NCBI GenBank assembly: GCA_004193285.1
Contig: SECP01000022.1
Location: 1-64,000 of the forward strand
DNA: 64,000 nucleotides
Origin: Myxococcales bacterium
GTDB taxonomy: Bacteria > Myxococcota_A > Polyangia > Polyangiales > Polyangiaceae
Direction: 5' to 3'
The position numbers were made by a program, and so were the translations under genes. Shown here one piece after another: positions 1-8,531 of this stretch. The notes below the pieces were generated by a model. It saw only the letters and a program-made list of their open reading frames with translations. It was not told the origin of the DNA and did no database searches. Positions within the stretch are counted from its first letter, which is position 1; each line of letters begins with the position of its first letter.

Positions 1-5
1 CCCCC

Positions 6-497
6 ATGGCGAGCGTCCCGGCGATCTTCGACGCGCTCAGCGTCGCGGAGGACGACGCGACGCGGGTGATGCGCAAGGGGCAGGACTTTTCCGTCCACGA
101 CGAGCCCACCGTGATCGGCCGCATCCCTCAAGAAGCGCTAGACGCGGAGCGCCGCTTCGCGCAGAGCACGGTTCCCCCACCCGAGGGCGATGCGGAAGAA
201 CCGCCGCCCCGCGTCTCGACCCAGCCGCCAGGAGCGGAGGCTCCGGCGCAGACCCAACCGGCAGAATCGCTGCCCACCGCGCTCCCTCACGAGGTGCCGG
301 AGCAGCCGCTGGACTCGACCAAGGCCGCTTCACCGCGCGCGATGGCGAGCAGCCGTCCTTCGCTACCACCGGTGCCGAGCGCGGACATCAAGACGCTCAT
401 CTCACGCACGGAGCCGCCCACGCCCGCGGTATGGCCGTGGGTGCTCGGAGCGGTGCTGATCGTGATCGTGCTCGCCGCGCTGGCGATCAGGCACTAG
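6..497 (+). CDS. Tail-anchored membrane protein of unknown function
   Basis: The 163-residue product has an N-terminal hydrophilic part (motif RVMRKGQDF near residue 20), a long Pro/Glu-rich low-complexity linker, and one C-terminal membrane helix (about residues 143-161, WPWVLGAVLIVIVLAALAI). This is the layout of a tail-anchored protein facing the cytoplasm. The frame touches the window edge, so the ATG used here may be internal and the gene may start upstream. Its stop overlaps the convergent PP2C gene by 11 bp. No family was recognised. Confidence 0.6.
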   Translation: MASVPAIFDALSVAEDDATRVMRKGQDFSVHDEPTVIGRIPQEALDAERRFAQSTVPPPEGDAEEPPPRVSTQPPGAEAPAQTQPAESLPTALPHEVPEQPLDSTKAASPRAMASSRPSLPPVPSADIKTLISRTEPPTPAVWPWVLGAVLIVIVLAALAIRH

Positions 498-1566
498 CCC
501 GCTGCCGCACGGATTCTACGACCCGCACCAGCACGACCGTGACGTTGTCGCGGCCGCCGCGCTCGTTCGCGAGCTGGATGAGCGAGCGAACGGCGGCGTC
601 TAGATCGTGGTGCGCGCCCACGATGGCGCCAATCTCTTCGTCGCTGAGCATCTTCGTCAAGCCGTCCGAACAGAGGCAGTACACGTCGTCAGGGAGCGGC
701 CGGTCGATGATCAGGTCGATGACGACGCTCGGCTCGAGGCCCAGTGCGCGCACCAGTCGCCCGGCGGTGGGACCCACCACGCCGACGGAGCCGAGGTTGT
801 GGTCGGTCGTGAGCTGCCGCACCCCCATGCCGCGCACGCGGTAGCAGCGGCTATCGCCGACGTGCCCGATGTAAACGCGCTGCTTGCGCGGCGAAAATTT
901 CGCAACGAGCAGCGTCGTGCCCATCTCGTGGAGGCCCGGCGTGGTGCACGCGCGCTCGTGCACCGCGTGATTGGCCATCTGCACGGCGCACGCCAAGTCC
1001 CGAGCGCGTCGTGGGATGGCCAGCTCCGACTCCACCACCCCCTGGAAGTCACGTCGCTCGTAGGCGCTGGCGACCGTCTGTACCGCCAGCTCGCTCGCGA
1101 TTTGGCCGCCCGCGTGGCCGCCCATGCCGTCCGCGACCACGAATACGGAGCGCTCCGGCGCCACGAGCAGGCGGTCTTCGTTCTGGCTGCGCGTTCGCCC
1201 ACGGTCGCTCTGGCCGCGCGCGGTCATCAAGATGCGCGCGGAAGGAGCCGTCGGCTCGTCCGGCTCGGCTTGCTCTTCGTAGATGAGCTGAACGCGGGAG
1301 CGACGAAGCTCCTCGAAATCCGTCAAGTCCACCACCCCTTCGCCCCCAGTAAAGAGCGGCGAAGAAGCTTGGATCATCGTGACGTCCGGATCGTCGCCGA
1401 ACTGTGAAAGTCGCGGGAGCGGACCCGAATCGACCCGCACCCGAGAGATGCGCACGGAGCTGGGCAGGCTCCGCCGCGGCGGCGGCGGCTTCTTGTAAAA
1501 CCAGAGCGCGAGGCCCAAGCCAAAAGCAACCGCGGCCCACAGCCCGATCTCGAGGAGAGGAGACAT
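487..1566 (-). CDS. PP2C-family Ser/Thr phosphatase, membrane-anchored
   Basis: The 359-residue protein has an N-terminal membrane helix (about 4-22), a linker, and a PP2C domain from about residue 115. The motifs seen are SQNED (127-131), ADGMGGH (145-151), GDSR (237-240), SDGLT (300-304) and GGRDN (337-341). These give the expected metal-binding Asp residues D131, D146, D301 and D340, so it should be an active Mn/Mg-dependent phosphatase. Known roles of such enzymes include reversing Hanks-kinase phosphorylation. The frame is open further upstream but would run through the LamG gene; the ATG at 1566, 11 bp after that gene's stop, is preferred. It is the last gene of an operon that also encodes a Ser/Thr kinase, its likely antagonist (inference). 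Confidence 0.93.
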   Translation of the reverse strand: MSPLLEIGLWAAVAFGLGLALWFYKKPPPPRRSLPSSVRISRVRVDSGPLPRLSQFGDDPDVTMIQASSPLFTGGEGVVDLTDFEELRRSRVQLIYEEQAEPDEPTAPSARILMTARGQSDRGRTRSQNEDRLLVAPERSVFVVADGMGGHAGGQIASELAVQTVASAYERRDFQGVVESELAIPRRARDLACAVQMANHAVHERACTTPGLHEMGTTLLVAKFSPRKQRVYIGHVGDSRCYRVRGMGVRQLTTDHNLGSVGVVGPTAGRLVRALGLEPSVVIDLIIDRPLPDDVYCLCSDGLTKMLSDEEIGAIVGAHHDLDAAVRSLIQLANERGGRDNVTVVLVRVVESVRQRASA

Positions 1567-1577
1567 CGCTCGGCTCC

Positions 1578-2549
1578 TCACATGTCGTAAAGCTCGGTGA
1601 TCTCTTCGTCGGTGAGCGCACCGGCGTACATGCGAAAGTCGTCCACGGAGCCGGTGAGGTACGGGTCCGGCGCGTACACGGAGCGGCCAATCCAGTTCTG
1701 GTTGGTCTTGCCGAGCGCGGCGCTGTCGAAGCTCATGTTGCTGATTTCGGACTTGAGCTTGCCGTCCAGGTAGTAGCGGAGGAACGGCTTGGCGAACACG
1801 ACCACCACGTGGTGCCACTTATCGATCGACACCGTCTCGCTCAGCATGATTTCCGGAGCGAGGGCGGAAGGGGTACGGGCCGCCACGCGCGTGCCGAAGG
1901 TCATCTCGTTCGCGTTCCACCCGGTTGGCGAGAAGTAAAACCAGTTGGATTCGCCGGAGTTGAAGTCGAACAGCCGGTCCCAAGCCAGCGCTTGCCCCAG
2001 CTTGATCCAGGAGGCGACGGAGACCGCGGGCTTTTCGTCCAGCACGTCGTCCGGCAGCTGAACGTACTGCTTGAGCGAGCCGTTCATCTTCAGCGCGCCG
2101 CCGATCTTGCCAAGCTCGCCCGTGGGCAGCGAGGTTCCGGCAAGGGTGCCGTGCAGCTCGTTGCCGGTCACGTCCTCGGCGATGAGCTCGGAGACGTCGT
2201 CGAAGGTGTAGTGCAGGAACAGCACCGCAGGCGGCAGCACCACCACGCCGGGCTCACCGGCCTGTCCTCCCGCACCCGGTTCGATCGCTGGCTGGCCGCC
2301 CAGCGGCGTCGCTCCGGCGCCGCCTGGAGCGGTGTCCGAGCCGCCGTTCGTGGCAGGCTCTCCGCCCTGGTCACTCGGCTCCGTGCCGGCCTTGCCGCCC
2401 GCGCTCGAGCCAGCCGTCGCTTGTTTACCGCCGGCGCCCGAGGCGCCGAACAGCTCGTCCTCGGATGGCACGCTGAGCGAGCACGCCGCTCCCAAGCCGA
2501 AGCTCAGAGCCGCTAGCCACGCCGCAGGTCGATTACTCCCGATCTTCAT
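1578..2549 (-). CDS. LamG-like (concanavalin fold) lipoprotein
   Basis: A signal peptide ends in lipobox LGAAC (lipidated Cys23). A Gly/Ala-rich linker of about 80 residues follows, then one LamG/laminin-G-like jelly roll (about 107-320). The domain shows the typical opening HYTFDD, a central WIKLGQALAWDRLFDF and the late segment YLDGKLKSEI. LamG folds usually bind glycans or proteins. The gene sits 15 bp downstream of the GH43 arabinanase and 11 bp upstream of the PP2C gene, so it probably acts at the cell surface in glycan binding. No catalytic motif was seen. Confidence 0.87.
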   Translation of the reverse strand: MKIGSNRPAAWLAALSFGLGAACSLSVPSEDELFGASGAGGKQATAGSSAGGKAGTEPSDQGGEPATNGGSDTAPGGAGATPLGGQPAIEPGAGGQAGEPGVVVLPPAVLFLHYTFDDVSELIAEDVTGNELHGTLAGTSLPTGELGKIGGALKMNGSLKQYVQLPDDVLDEKPAVSVASWIKLGQALAWDRLFDFNSGESNWFYFSPTGWNANEMTFGTRVAARTPSALAPEIMLSETVSIDKWHHVVVVFAKPFLRYYLDGKLKSEISNMSFDSAALGKTNQNWIGRSVYAPDPYLTGSVDDFRMYAGALTDEEITELYDM

Positions 2550-2564
2550 TGCCTGCCTCTTCCT

Positions 2565-3746
2565 TCACGGTCCGGCCGATACCGGCCAGCCTTCGTCACT
2601 CCAAGTCATCTCTGCAATGCGCAAGTTCGGTACGCCGCTGCTCTGCGCGTCGTACGCGTGATAAACGTTGTAATATCGGCCTTCGTCCACGAGGACGGCG
2701 TTGTGACCGGGTCCGCGCCAGCGCCCCGCGCCCTCCAGCACCAACGTGCCGCCGCCCGCCACGAGCGACGCCCCCTCTGCGTCCACGTAGGGGCCGGAGA
2801 CGTTCTTCGAACGACCGACCATGATCTTGTACGTGCTGCTCGCGCCCTGGCAGCACGAGTCGACCGATTCGAACAGGTAGTAGTACTCGCCGTGGTGAAC
2901 GAGCTGCGCCGCCTCGACGGCCTTGTTCGGCCGGGTAGCGAGCGAGAACAGATCCGGGCCGTCCCGCCGCCCGTCTTCGTCCAGCCGAATGAGCTTGAGG
3001 CCGCTCCAGAAGCTCCCGAACGCGAGCCACAGCTTGCCGTCTTCGTCCTCGAACGGGCTCGGGTCGATGGCGTTGTAGTCGTTGGAGACTCCGCCCTGGT
3101 TGGAGCAGATGAGCGAGTCCCCCTGGTCCGCCCAGCTACCACTGGCGAGCGAAGCGCGGGTGGCGTGGCCGATGCACGACTGATTGCTGCCGAATTTGGA
3201 GGCCGAGTAATAAAGATGAAATTGCCCGCCGAAGAAGCGAACTTCCGGCGCCCAAAGGTGGTTCGGGTCGTCCGGCGCCGTCGTGGTCACCCACGACGGC
3301 TTACTGGGGAACACGCTCCCCGCGCCCTTCCAAACCCGCAGGTCCTTGGAGGTGCGCACGCTGATGCCCTTCCCCGTCGAGAACAGGTAGTACGTATCGC
3401 CTTCCTTGACGATGTGCGGGTCGTGCACCTGGGTGGTCGCGCCGGACAGCTCGAGCACCGTGAGCTCGTCGGGCGCCGAGCCGCCGACCGCTTGCCCCGC
3501 GGTGCCGGCGCCGGCCTCCGCGGGCCGGCCACCTTCGATGACCGCCGCGCCTGCGCTCCCGCCTTCAGCCGGGCTGGGGCCAGCCTGGCTTCCGGAGTCG
3601 CCGCCCGCCGGAGCGCCGGCAGCGGAGGCTCCGGCCGCGCCCGCCTCGCTCACCGGGTCACCCGAAGAGCCCGGGGACTCTTCGGACGAGCAAGCGAGCA
3701 GCAGCAGCGCCGCGAGCCACGAGCAGTGCGCGAGGGAAACGCTCAT
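2565..3746 (-). CDS. GH43 arabinan endo-1,5-alpha-L-arabinosidase, lipoprotein
   Basis: This 393-residue lipoprotein (lipobox LLLAC, Cys19) has an Ala/Gly-rich linker to about residue 95, then a five-bladed GH43 domain. The three catalytic acids of the family are visible: D109 in VHDPH (general base), D228 in NAIDPS (pKa modulator) and E278 in AVEAAQLV (general acid). His348 in GPGHNAV matches the His that coordinates the central metal in arabinanases. It should cut alpha-1,5-arabinan of pectin outside the cytoplasm. Start ATG overlaps the stop of the upstream two-LamG gene (TGATG), which favours translational coupling. Confidence 0.93.
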   Translation of the reverse strand: MSVSLAHCSWLAALLLLACSSEESPGSSGDPVSEAGAAGASAAGAPAGGDSGSQAGPSPAEGGSAGAAVIEGGRPAEAGAGTAGQAVGGSAPDELTVLELSGATTQVHDPHIVKEGDTYYLFSTGKGISVRTSKDLRVWKGAGSVFPSKPSWVTTTAPDDPNHLWAPEVRFFGGQFHLYYSASKFGSNQSCIGHATRASLASGSWADQGDSLICSNQGGVSNDYNAIDPSPFEDEDGKLWLAFGSFWSGLKLIRLDEDGRRDGPDLFSLATRPNKAVEAAQLVHHGEYYYLFESVDSCCQGASSTYKIMVGRSKNVSGPYVDAEGASLVAGGGTLVLEGAGRWRGPGHNAVLVDEGRYYNVYHAYDAQSSGVPNLRIAEMTWSDEGWPVSAGP

Positions 3747-5437
3747 CAGCGGAAGGCCAGGTTCTTGATCTCGTCGGGCGTAAAGGCCCGGCAAGAGATC
3801 CGCACCTCGTCGAAAGCGCCCTTGAAGTACGGGTCCGGGAACCGTGATTTGCCGAGCCAATGCTCGTTGGTAGCTCCCAGCTGGGCCGGGGTCAGGGGGT
3901 CGTCCACATGACCAACGTCCGCACCGTCGATGAACACCCGCGCAACGGCGGTCGACACCGTCACCGCCAAGTGATGCCAGGTGCCGTCCGGAGGTATCGT
4001 GGTCGTCGAGATCACTCGCTGCTCCGCAGCCTTGTGGTGGATCGCGAGCTGAAGCGTGCCGTCGGTGGTGCTGGGCGTCAGGTACATGAAGTTGTCGTCG
4101 GTGCCGCCGAAGTCGAAGATGCGGGCCCAGTTACCGGCCGCATCGTGACGCACCCACAAGGCAACCGTGAGCTCGTCCGTGCAGCCCGCGATCGGATTGG
4201 CCAGAGTGGCGTACTGCTCTTCGCCCGACAGCACCGCCGCCGCGCCCAAGCGCCCGCTCGCCCAAGTCGTGCCAGCGGTGAGCGTCGCGTCCACGCCGCG
4301 GTCGGAGTGGTCGTCGCTCGTCGTGCCGCTGCCTTCGTCGAAGGTGATGCGCGTGTAGTCGGACTTCGGAAACGCAAGGCTCGCGATGTCGGCGGCGCTC
4401 AGCACCCGGTCGTAGACCTTGAACTCGTCCATTTGTCCCGCAAACCCGGGGTCTTCGAAGCGGGACTTGCCGAGCCAAGAAGCAGCTCCGAGCGGCTCGA
4501 GCTCCGAAGGAGGAATCACGAGGCCGCTGGAGCCCTTGGCGACCGGAAAGCCGTCCACGAAGATGGCTTGGTCACCGTTCGGCGCGATCGTTACCGCGAC
4601 GTGCTTCCACACGTTGAGCGGCAGGGTGGTGGTGGTGGTCAGGGTGGCTTCGCGCTCCGGGACCCCACCGAAGTAGGAGAACCGCATGCCGCCGCCCACG
4701 TTCGGGGTGAGGTACATGAAGCGCGTTGCCGCGCCCACGCCGGTGCCGCCGAAGTCGAAGATGCGATTCCACGGGTCGTTGGCGCTCAGCTTCACCCACG
4801 CGGCGATCGTGGTCGCGTTGGCGTCCTTGAATGGCCCCGCAGGCACGGTGACGTACGTCAGCGGGAGCAGACCGCCCAGCAGCGAGATAGCCGCGCCGTT
4901 GCGGCCTTGAGGTGACCACGCGGCCACGCTGAGCGCGCCGTTGAGCAGGTTGCCGGAAGAATCCAAGATGCTGAGTCCGAGCCCGGCATCGAAGTCGTAA
5001 TCCAGCACCGGGCCGGTGTGCGGCCCCGTATTGCCACCGGCTTCGCCGCCGGCGCCCGCGGTTTCGCCGGGCGCGCCGCCGTTCACCTCCCCCGGCTCTC
5101 CGCCGTTTTCGCCGGGCGTGCCGCCTTGCGTCGTGCCCGCCGTCGAGCTGCCCCCGGTGCCACCCTGGGCGCTGGTTCCGGCGCTGCTCGTTCCACCTTT
5201 GCCAGCCGTTGCCGACGAGCCGCCGGAGTCGGCGCCGCCGCCGTCGTCGCTGCCGCCCTCGTTGCCGGTTGCGCCAGCAGCGCCGGCGCTACCACCGCTC
5301 GGCCCCGGTGAATCTTCTTCGCCGTCGGCGCAGCCCCACATGGCCGCGATACCGATGGTGGACGTCAACAAAAGCTTACGAAGGTGTTTCGATGATGACA
5401 AAGTGCCCCTCAATCCGCCGGCTGCCTTCAGAGGCAT
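3746..5437 (-). CDS. Two-domain LamG-like lipoprotein
   Basis: The 563-residue product has a signal peptide with lipobox AMWGC (Cys36), a roughly 100-residue Gly/Ser/Thr/Ala linker, and two consecutive LamG-like jelly rolls (about 143-350 and 358-560). Each contains the paired signatures YDFDAG or ITFDEG near the start, a W-x-RIFDFGGT core and a late WLGKSRF-DP strand; the core and WLGKSRF-DP motifs occur in both halves, pointing to internal duplication. The single-LamG lipoprotein downstream shares the layout. It overlaps the kinase gene by 10 bp and the arabinanase gene by 1 bp. A surface arabinan- or pectin-binding role is inferred from the neighbours. Confidence 0.88.
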   Translation of the reverse strand: MPLKAAGGLRGTLSSSKHLRKLLLTSTIGIAAMWGCADGEEDSPGPSGGSAGAAGATGNEGGSDDGGGADSGGSSATAGKGGTSSAGTSAQGGTGGSSTAGTTQGGTPGENGGEPGEVNGGAPGETAGAGGEAGGNTGPHTGPVLDYDFDAGLGLSILDSSGNLLNGALSVAAWSPQGRNGAAISLLGGLLPLTYVTVPAGPFKDANATTIAAWVKLSANDPWNRIFDFGGTGVGAATRFMYLTPNVGGGMRFSYFGGVPEREATLTTTTTLPLNVWKHVAVTIAPNGDQAIFVDGFPVAKGSSGLVIPPSELEPLGAASWLGKSRFEDPGFAGQMDEFKVYDRVLSAADIASLAFPKSDYTRITFDEGSGTTSDDHSDRGVDATLTAGTTWASGRLGAAAVLSGEEQYATLANPIAGCTDELTVALWVRHDAAGNWARIFDFGGTDDNFMYLTPSTTDGTLQLAIHHKAAEQRVISTTTIPPDGTWHHLAVTVSTAVARVFIDGADVGHVDDPLTPAQLGATNEHWLGKSRFPDPYFKGAFDEVRISCRAFTPDEIKNLAFR

Positions 5438-7065
5438 TCCGGCTTGTAGGTTTTGACGCCCTCGGCATCGAGGACGTACGGTGGTGAACAGTTGCGAGCC
5501 GGCGCGGCTGCGGGCGAAGCGCTCACAGGCGCGCGCGGCGCGACGTAAACGGGTTTGCCGCCGATGCGCGCGGCAGCTTTGGCGCTGCTCTTGGCGCTGG
5601 CGCTGGGCGCTGCGGCCGCGGCCGCATCCGCCGTTTCGGCAATCGCCGCAGAGGGCGTGCCGACAACGGTCGTGGGCGACGCCGCGGGGGCGGCTACGGC
5701 CGCCGATGCCGTCTTTTCAGTAGGCGCGCCGCTCGAGGCCGAGGGCGAATCCGGCTCGCTGCGCTGGACGAGGCGCACCCCGAGCAGCGCGGCCGCGGCT
5801 CCGCCGGCTAGCAGCAGCCCCAGCGCAACGCCGCGCTTTCGACGCGGCGGCGGCTCCACTTTCAGTGAGCTGATCTGGCTCGGCTGAATCGAGGCGTCGT
5901 CGTCGAGATCCAGCACCTCGATCTGGGAGACCTCCAGCACCGTATCCAGCGCGGGGCCGGGGTTGCGAACGGCGGAGTCCACCGAGCGCTGGCGATCCCG
6001 ACGCCACTCTCCGAATTCGGTCTCCATGAAGCCGGCCAGCTCACGCTGCTGCACCGCGCCGCCCAGCTCCGCCGCACAGCCCTCCAGCTCGACCTGCAGC
6101 TCGAGCGCGGTCTGAAAGCGCGCCTCGCGCTTCGGCGCCACCGCGCGCATCACGACTTCTTCCGTGTTCTTGGAGATCCAGGGGCACACCTCACGGATCG
6201 AAGGGATCGAGCCGTTGACGAGCGCCTTCATCATCGTCTGCGGGTCCACGCCGTCCCACATGCGGCGCCGAGCGAACGCTTCCCAGAGCATCACCCCCAC
6301 CGCGAAGATGTCCGCGCGCCGGTCGATGCTCGCGTCGCCCATCAGCTGCTCGGGCGGCATGTAGCTGAGCTTGCCCTTGATGATCCCCGCGCGCGTCACG
6401 TCCGTGCCGGAAGGCTCGCGCACTTTCGCGATGCCAAAATCCAGCACTTTTACCGCGCCTTCGTGCATCACGATCACGTTTTGCGGCGACACGTCACGGT
6501 GCACCGCCTGTAGGGGATGGCCGTCTTCGTCCTTCAGCTCGTGAAAGTAATGGAGGCCGGAGAGCACCTGCATGAGCACGTGCACGTGCTGACGAGCGGG
6601 CAAGCGATGCTCGGTGCGTGCGAGCAGCTGCGAGAGCGAAACGCCCTCCACGTACTCCATCACCATGAACGGAGCCGCGCCCTCGTCGATGACCTCGAAC
6701 ACCTGCACCACGTTGGGGTGATGCAGTCGCGCGCACACCTCCGCTTCACGGCGGAACAAGCTACGCATCTCCGGGTCCGTCGCGAGTGTCGGCTCCAGGA
6801 CCTTGAGCACGACCAAGCGCCGCAAGCCGCGCGTCGTCTTTTCGGCGAGGTAGACTCGCGCCATGCCGCCGCGGCCCAGCTCGAGCAGCGGCCGGAACGC
6901 GTCCCCCTGAGGGTTGGCGCTGCGGAACTCACCGGACGACGGCTGCCCCACGCTGACCGCTGCCATTTCGCCCGAAGAAAAGCGGCGAATCGAGGGCAAG
7001 CTGCCGGAAGCGGTGCGCACCTCCGGCTTACCGGAGCCTGGTCGCTTGGAGCCGGGTAGCGTCAC
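5428..7065 (-). CDS. Hanks-type Ser/Thr protein kinase with single TM
   Basis: The 545-residue protein has a kinase domain at about 58-330: glycine loop LGRGGMARVY (63-72), VAIK-type Lys88 in VVLKVL, HRDVSPQN (189-196), DFG (209-211) and MPPEQ (236-240). A juxtamembrane linker leads to one TM helix (412-433) and an Ala/Ser/Pro-rich extracytoplasmic tail ending in a short Cys-containing segment. The catalytic set is intact. A GTG start directly follows the upstream gene's TAG stop; an ATG at 6966 is an alternative start. Lying in one operon with LamG lipoproteins, an arabinanase and a PP2C phosphatase, it may sense or control envelope carbohydrate processing (inference). Confidence 0.93.
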   Translation of the reverse strand: MTLPGSKRPGSGKPEVRTASGSLPSIRRFSSGEMAAVSVGQPSSGEFRSANPQGDAFRPLLELGRGGMARVYLAEKTTRGLRRLVVLKVLEPTLATDPEMRSLFRREAEVCARLHHPNVVQVFEVIDEGAAPFMVMEYVEGVSLSQLLARTEHRLPARQHVHVLMQVLSGLHYFHELKDEDGHPLQAVHRDVSPQNVIVMHEGAVKVLDFGIAKVREPSGTDVTRAGIIKGKLSYMPPEQLMGDASIDRRADIFAVGVMLWEAFARRRMWDGVDPQTMMKALVNGSIPSIREVCPWISKNTEEVVMRAVAPKREARFQTALELQVELEGCAAELGGAVQQRELAGFMETEFGEWRRDRQRSVDSAVRNPGPALDTVLEVSQIEVLDLDDDASIQPSQISSLKVEPPPRRKRGVALGLLLAGGAAAALLGVRLVQRSEPDSPSASSGAPTEKTASAAVAAPAASPTTVVGTPSAAIAETADAAAAAAPSASAKSSAKAAARIGGKPVYVAPRAPVSASPAAAPARNCSPPYVLDAEGVKTYKPECL

Positions 7066-7953
7066 CTAGAAGCTCCCCCTGAGCAGCAGCGAGGCGCCCT
7101 GCGGCGAGCTCGCGACGTCGAACCCTCGCACGCCGCGCGCGGTGTCCTTCGCTTCGTCCCGACTCGCGCCGGTGATGAACAGCACCGTCGCCAGCACCGC
7201 AGAAGCGGCGCCAACGCCGAGCCCGATGTCCGCCACCAAGAATTTGGTCTTGAGCCCGTCCCGCGTGGAGCGCTCGCTCTCCGGGCAGCTCGGTTTGCAG
7301 TCGTTCAACGCCTGCTTGTCCTTGTTGCCCAGGACCGCAAACGTTGCGAAGGTGCCGAGACCGGCGACGGCCACGCCCGTCGCGACCCATGCCGCCACCG
7401 GTGGACCCGAGGAGGACGGCGCGGGTGGAGGCGCGGGAGTCGCGCTCTTCGGCGCTTCCGCGGGGGCCTCGACCTTGGCCTCTTGCTCCGCTCGAACTTG
7501 CACCAGACGGTTCTTCTCCGCCTCGCGCACGACGATGTCGCTCGACAGCTCGCTGCCGTCCGCGAGCACGAAACGTAGGTGATATTTGCCTGGATCGAGC
7601 TCTACCGCGCGGCCATCCAGGCCGTCGCTCAGGAGCTGATCGTTTCCGTAAACCTTCACGGTGGGCGTATCCACGCCCGCCTTGTCGACGACCGAGAAGA
7701 TCACGGTGGGCACGTTGCGGCGAAGCGTTTCGAGCAGCTCGGTGCACTCGCTCCGCAGCTGCTCGGGGCAGGTCGCGTCCGAGCCGCACGCCGTGTACAG
7801 CTGCGCGGCCTCCTTCAAGCGGCCGGCCTTCACCTCGCGCTGCGCAGAAGCGTGAGCTTGCACGCAGCTCTTGGTGTCGGCGCGCGCCGCGGTAGAGAAC
7901 CCACCCGTAAGTAGCAATACAGCCGAAAAAATCCGAAGCGATGTGCTGGACAT
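7066..7953 (-). CDS. Exported TPR/PEGA-type envelope protein
   Basis: A signal peptide (cleavage near ARA-DTKS) precedes a Cys-containing helical stretch resembling a tetratricopeptide unit, then a beta-rich PEGA-like segment (about 90-165, VELDPGKYHLRF). A Pro/Ala linker and two hydrophobic helices (about 190-210 and 245-265) follow, and the end is a short strand LLLRGSF. The same layout occurs twice more in this window (17106-18107 and 31970-32965). ATG 7953 follows upstream in-frame sequence with no coding character and begins a clear signal peptide. It is the first gene of the kinase operon, with zero spacing to the kinase start. Function is not known. Confidence 0.8.
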   Translation of the reverse strand: MSSTSLRIFSAVLLLTGGFSTAARADTKSCVQAHASAQREVKAGRLKEAAQLYTACGSDATCPEQLRSECTELLETLRRNVPTVIFSVVDKAGVDTPTVKVYGNDQLLSDGLDGRAVELDPGKYHLRFVLADGSELSSDIVVREAEKNRLVQVRAEQEAKVEAPAEAPKSATPAPPPAPSSSGPPVAAWVATGVAVAGLGTFATFAVLGNKDKQALNDCKPSCPESERSTRDGLKTKFLVADIGLGVGAASAVLATVLFITGASRDEAKDTARGVRGFDVASSPQGASLLLRGSF

Positions 7954-8531
7954 TCGATATGACCCCGCATGACAGCGTTGCGAGCAACCAACGCAACGGA
8001 CACTCGTCTCAAAATTTAGCCCTACGTCGCGGAGCGGGCGGGCCCCGCATTGGCTACGCAGACCGACTGTCGTTCTCGAATCGGGATCACGCCCACTCGT
8101 TCGAGCCTGCAACCCATCCCATGAGGTGCCACAAGTTGAGACGATGAGATCTAAAGCGACGTTTTGAGCTCTCGAACGCGTCAGATGGCGGTGGTTTTCC
8201 GCGCATGGCGGGCCGGCGCCGCGGGTGCGCAAGTTGCGCACCGAAATGAGATCTCACTCTCGATTTCGGACGCCCGAGCGCGCCGGCGGGACGCTCTGGC
8301 TACAGAAGTGACCAGACTTTCAAGAGGGGTGGGCTGCCTCCACTGCGGCCCGCTTGGCAGCGCTCACGTGCCGGCGACGGGTCTCGTTCGGCGGCCGATC
8401 GCCCCAAGGACGAGCTCTCCGCGACCAGCGGCCGAGCTGGCAACGCGGCGGGGAGCCCCATTTAGCCGGAGCGGTCGCCCACTGCGCCGGCGGCGGCACC
8501 GGGCCGCCTTTCGTAGCAAGCTAAGACGCGA
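7954..8531. other. Intergenic region between divergent genes
   Basis: No convincing gene was found. The stretch should hold the promoters for the leftward kinase/arabinanase operon and the rightward DUF4105 gene. It contains the inverted repeat listed at 8224 and a small perfect palindrome TGAGATCTCA at 8247-8256. Confidence 0.6.
8224..8242. promoter_or_regulatory. Perfect 9-bp inverted repeat, candidate operator
   Basis: The sequence GGTGCGCAA-G-TTGCGCACC is a perfect inverted repeat with a single central base. Such compact symmetry is typical of a dimeric repressor or activator site. It lies 271 bp upstream of the leftward operon and 290 bp upstream of the rightward gene. The regulator is unknown. 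Confidence 0.4.
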
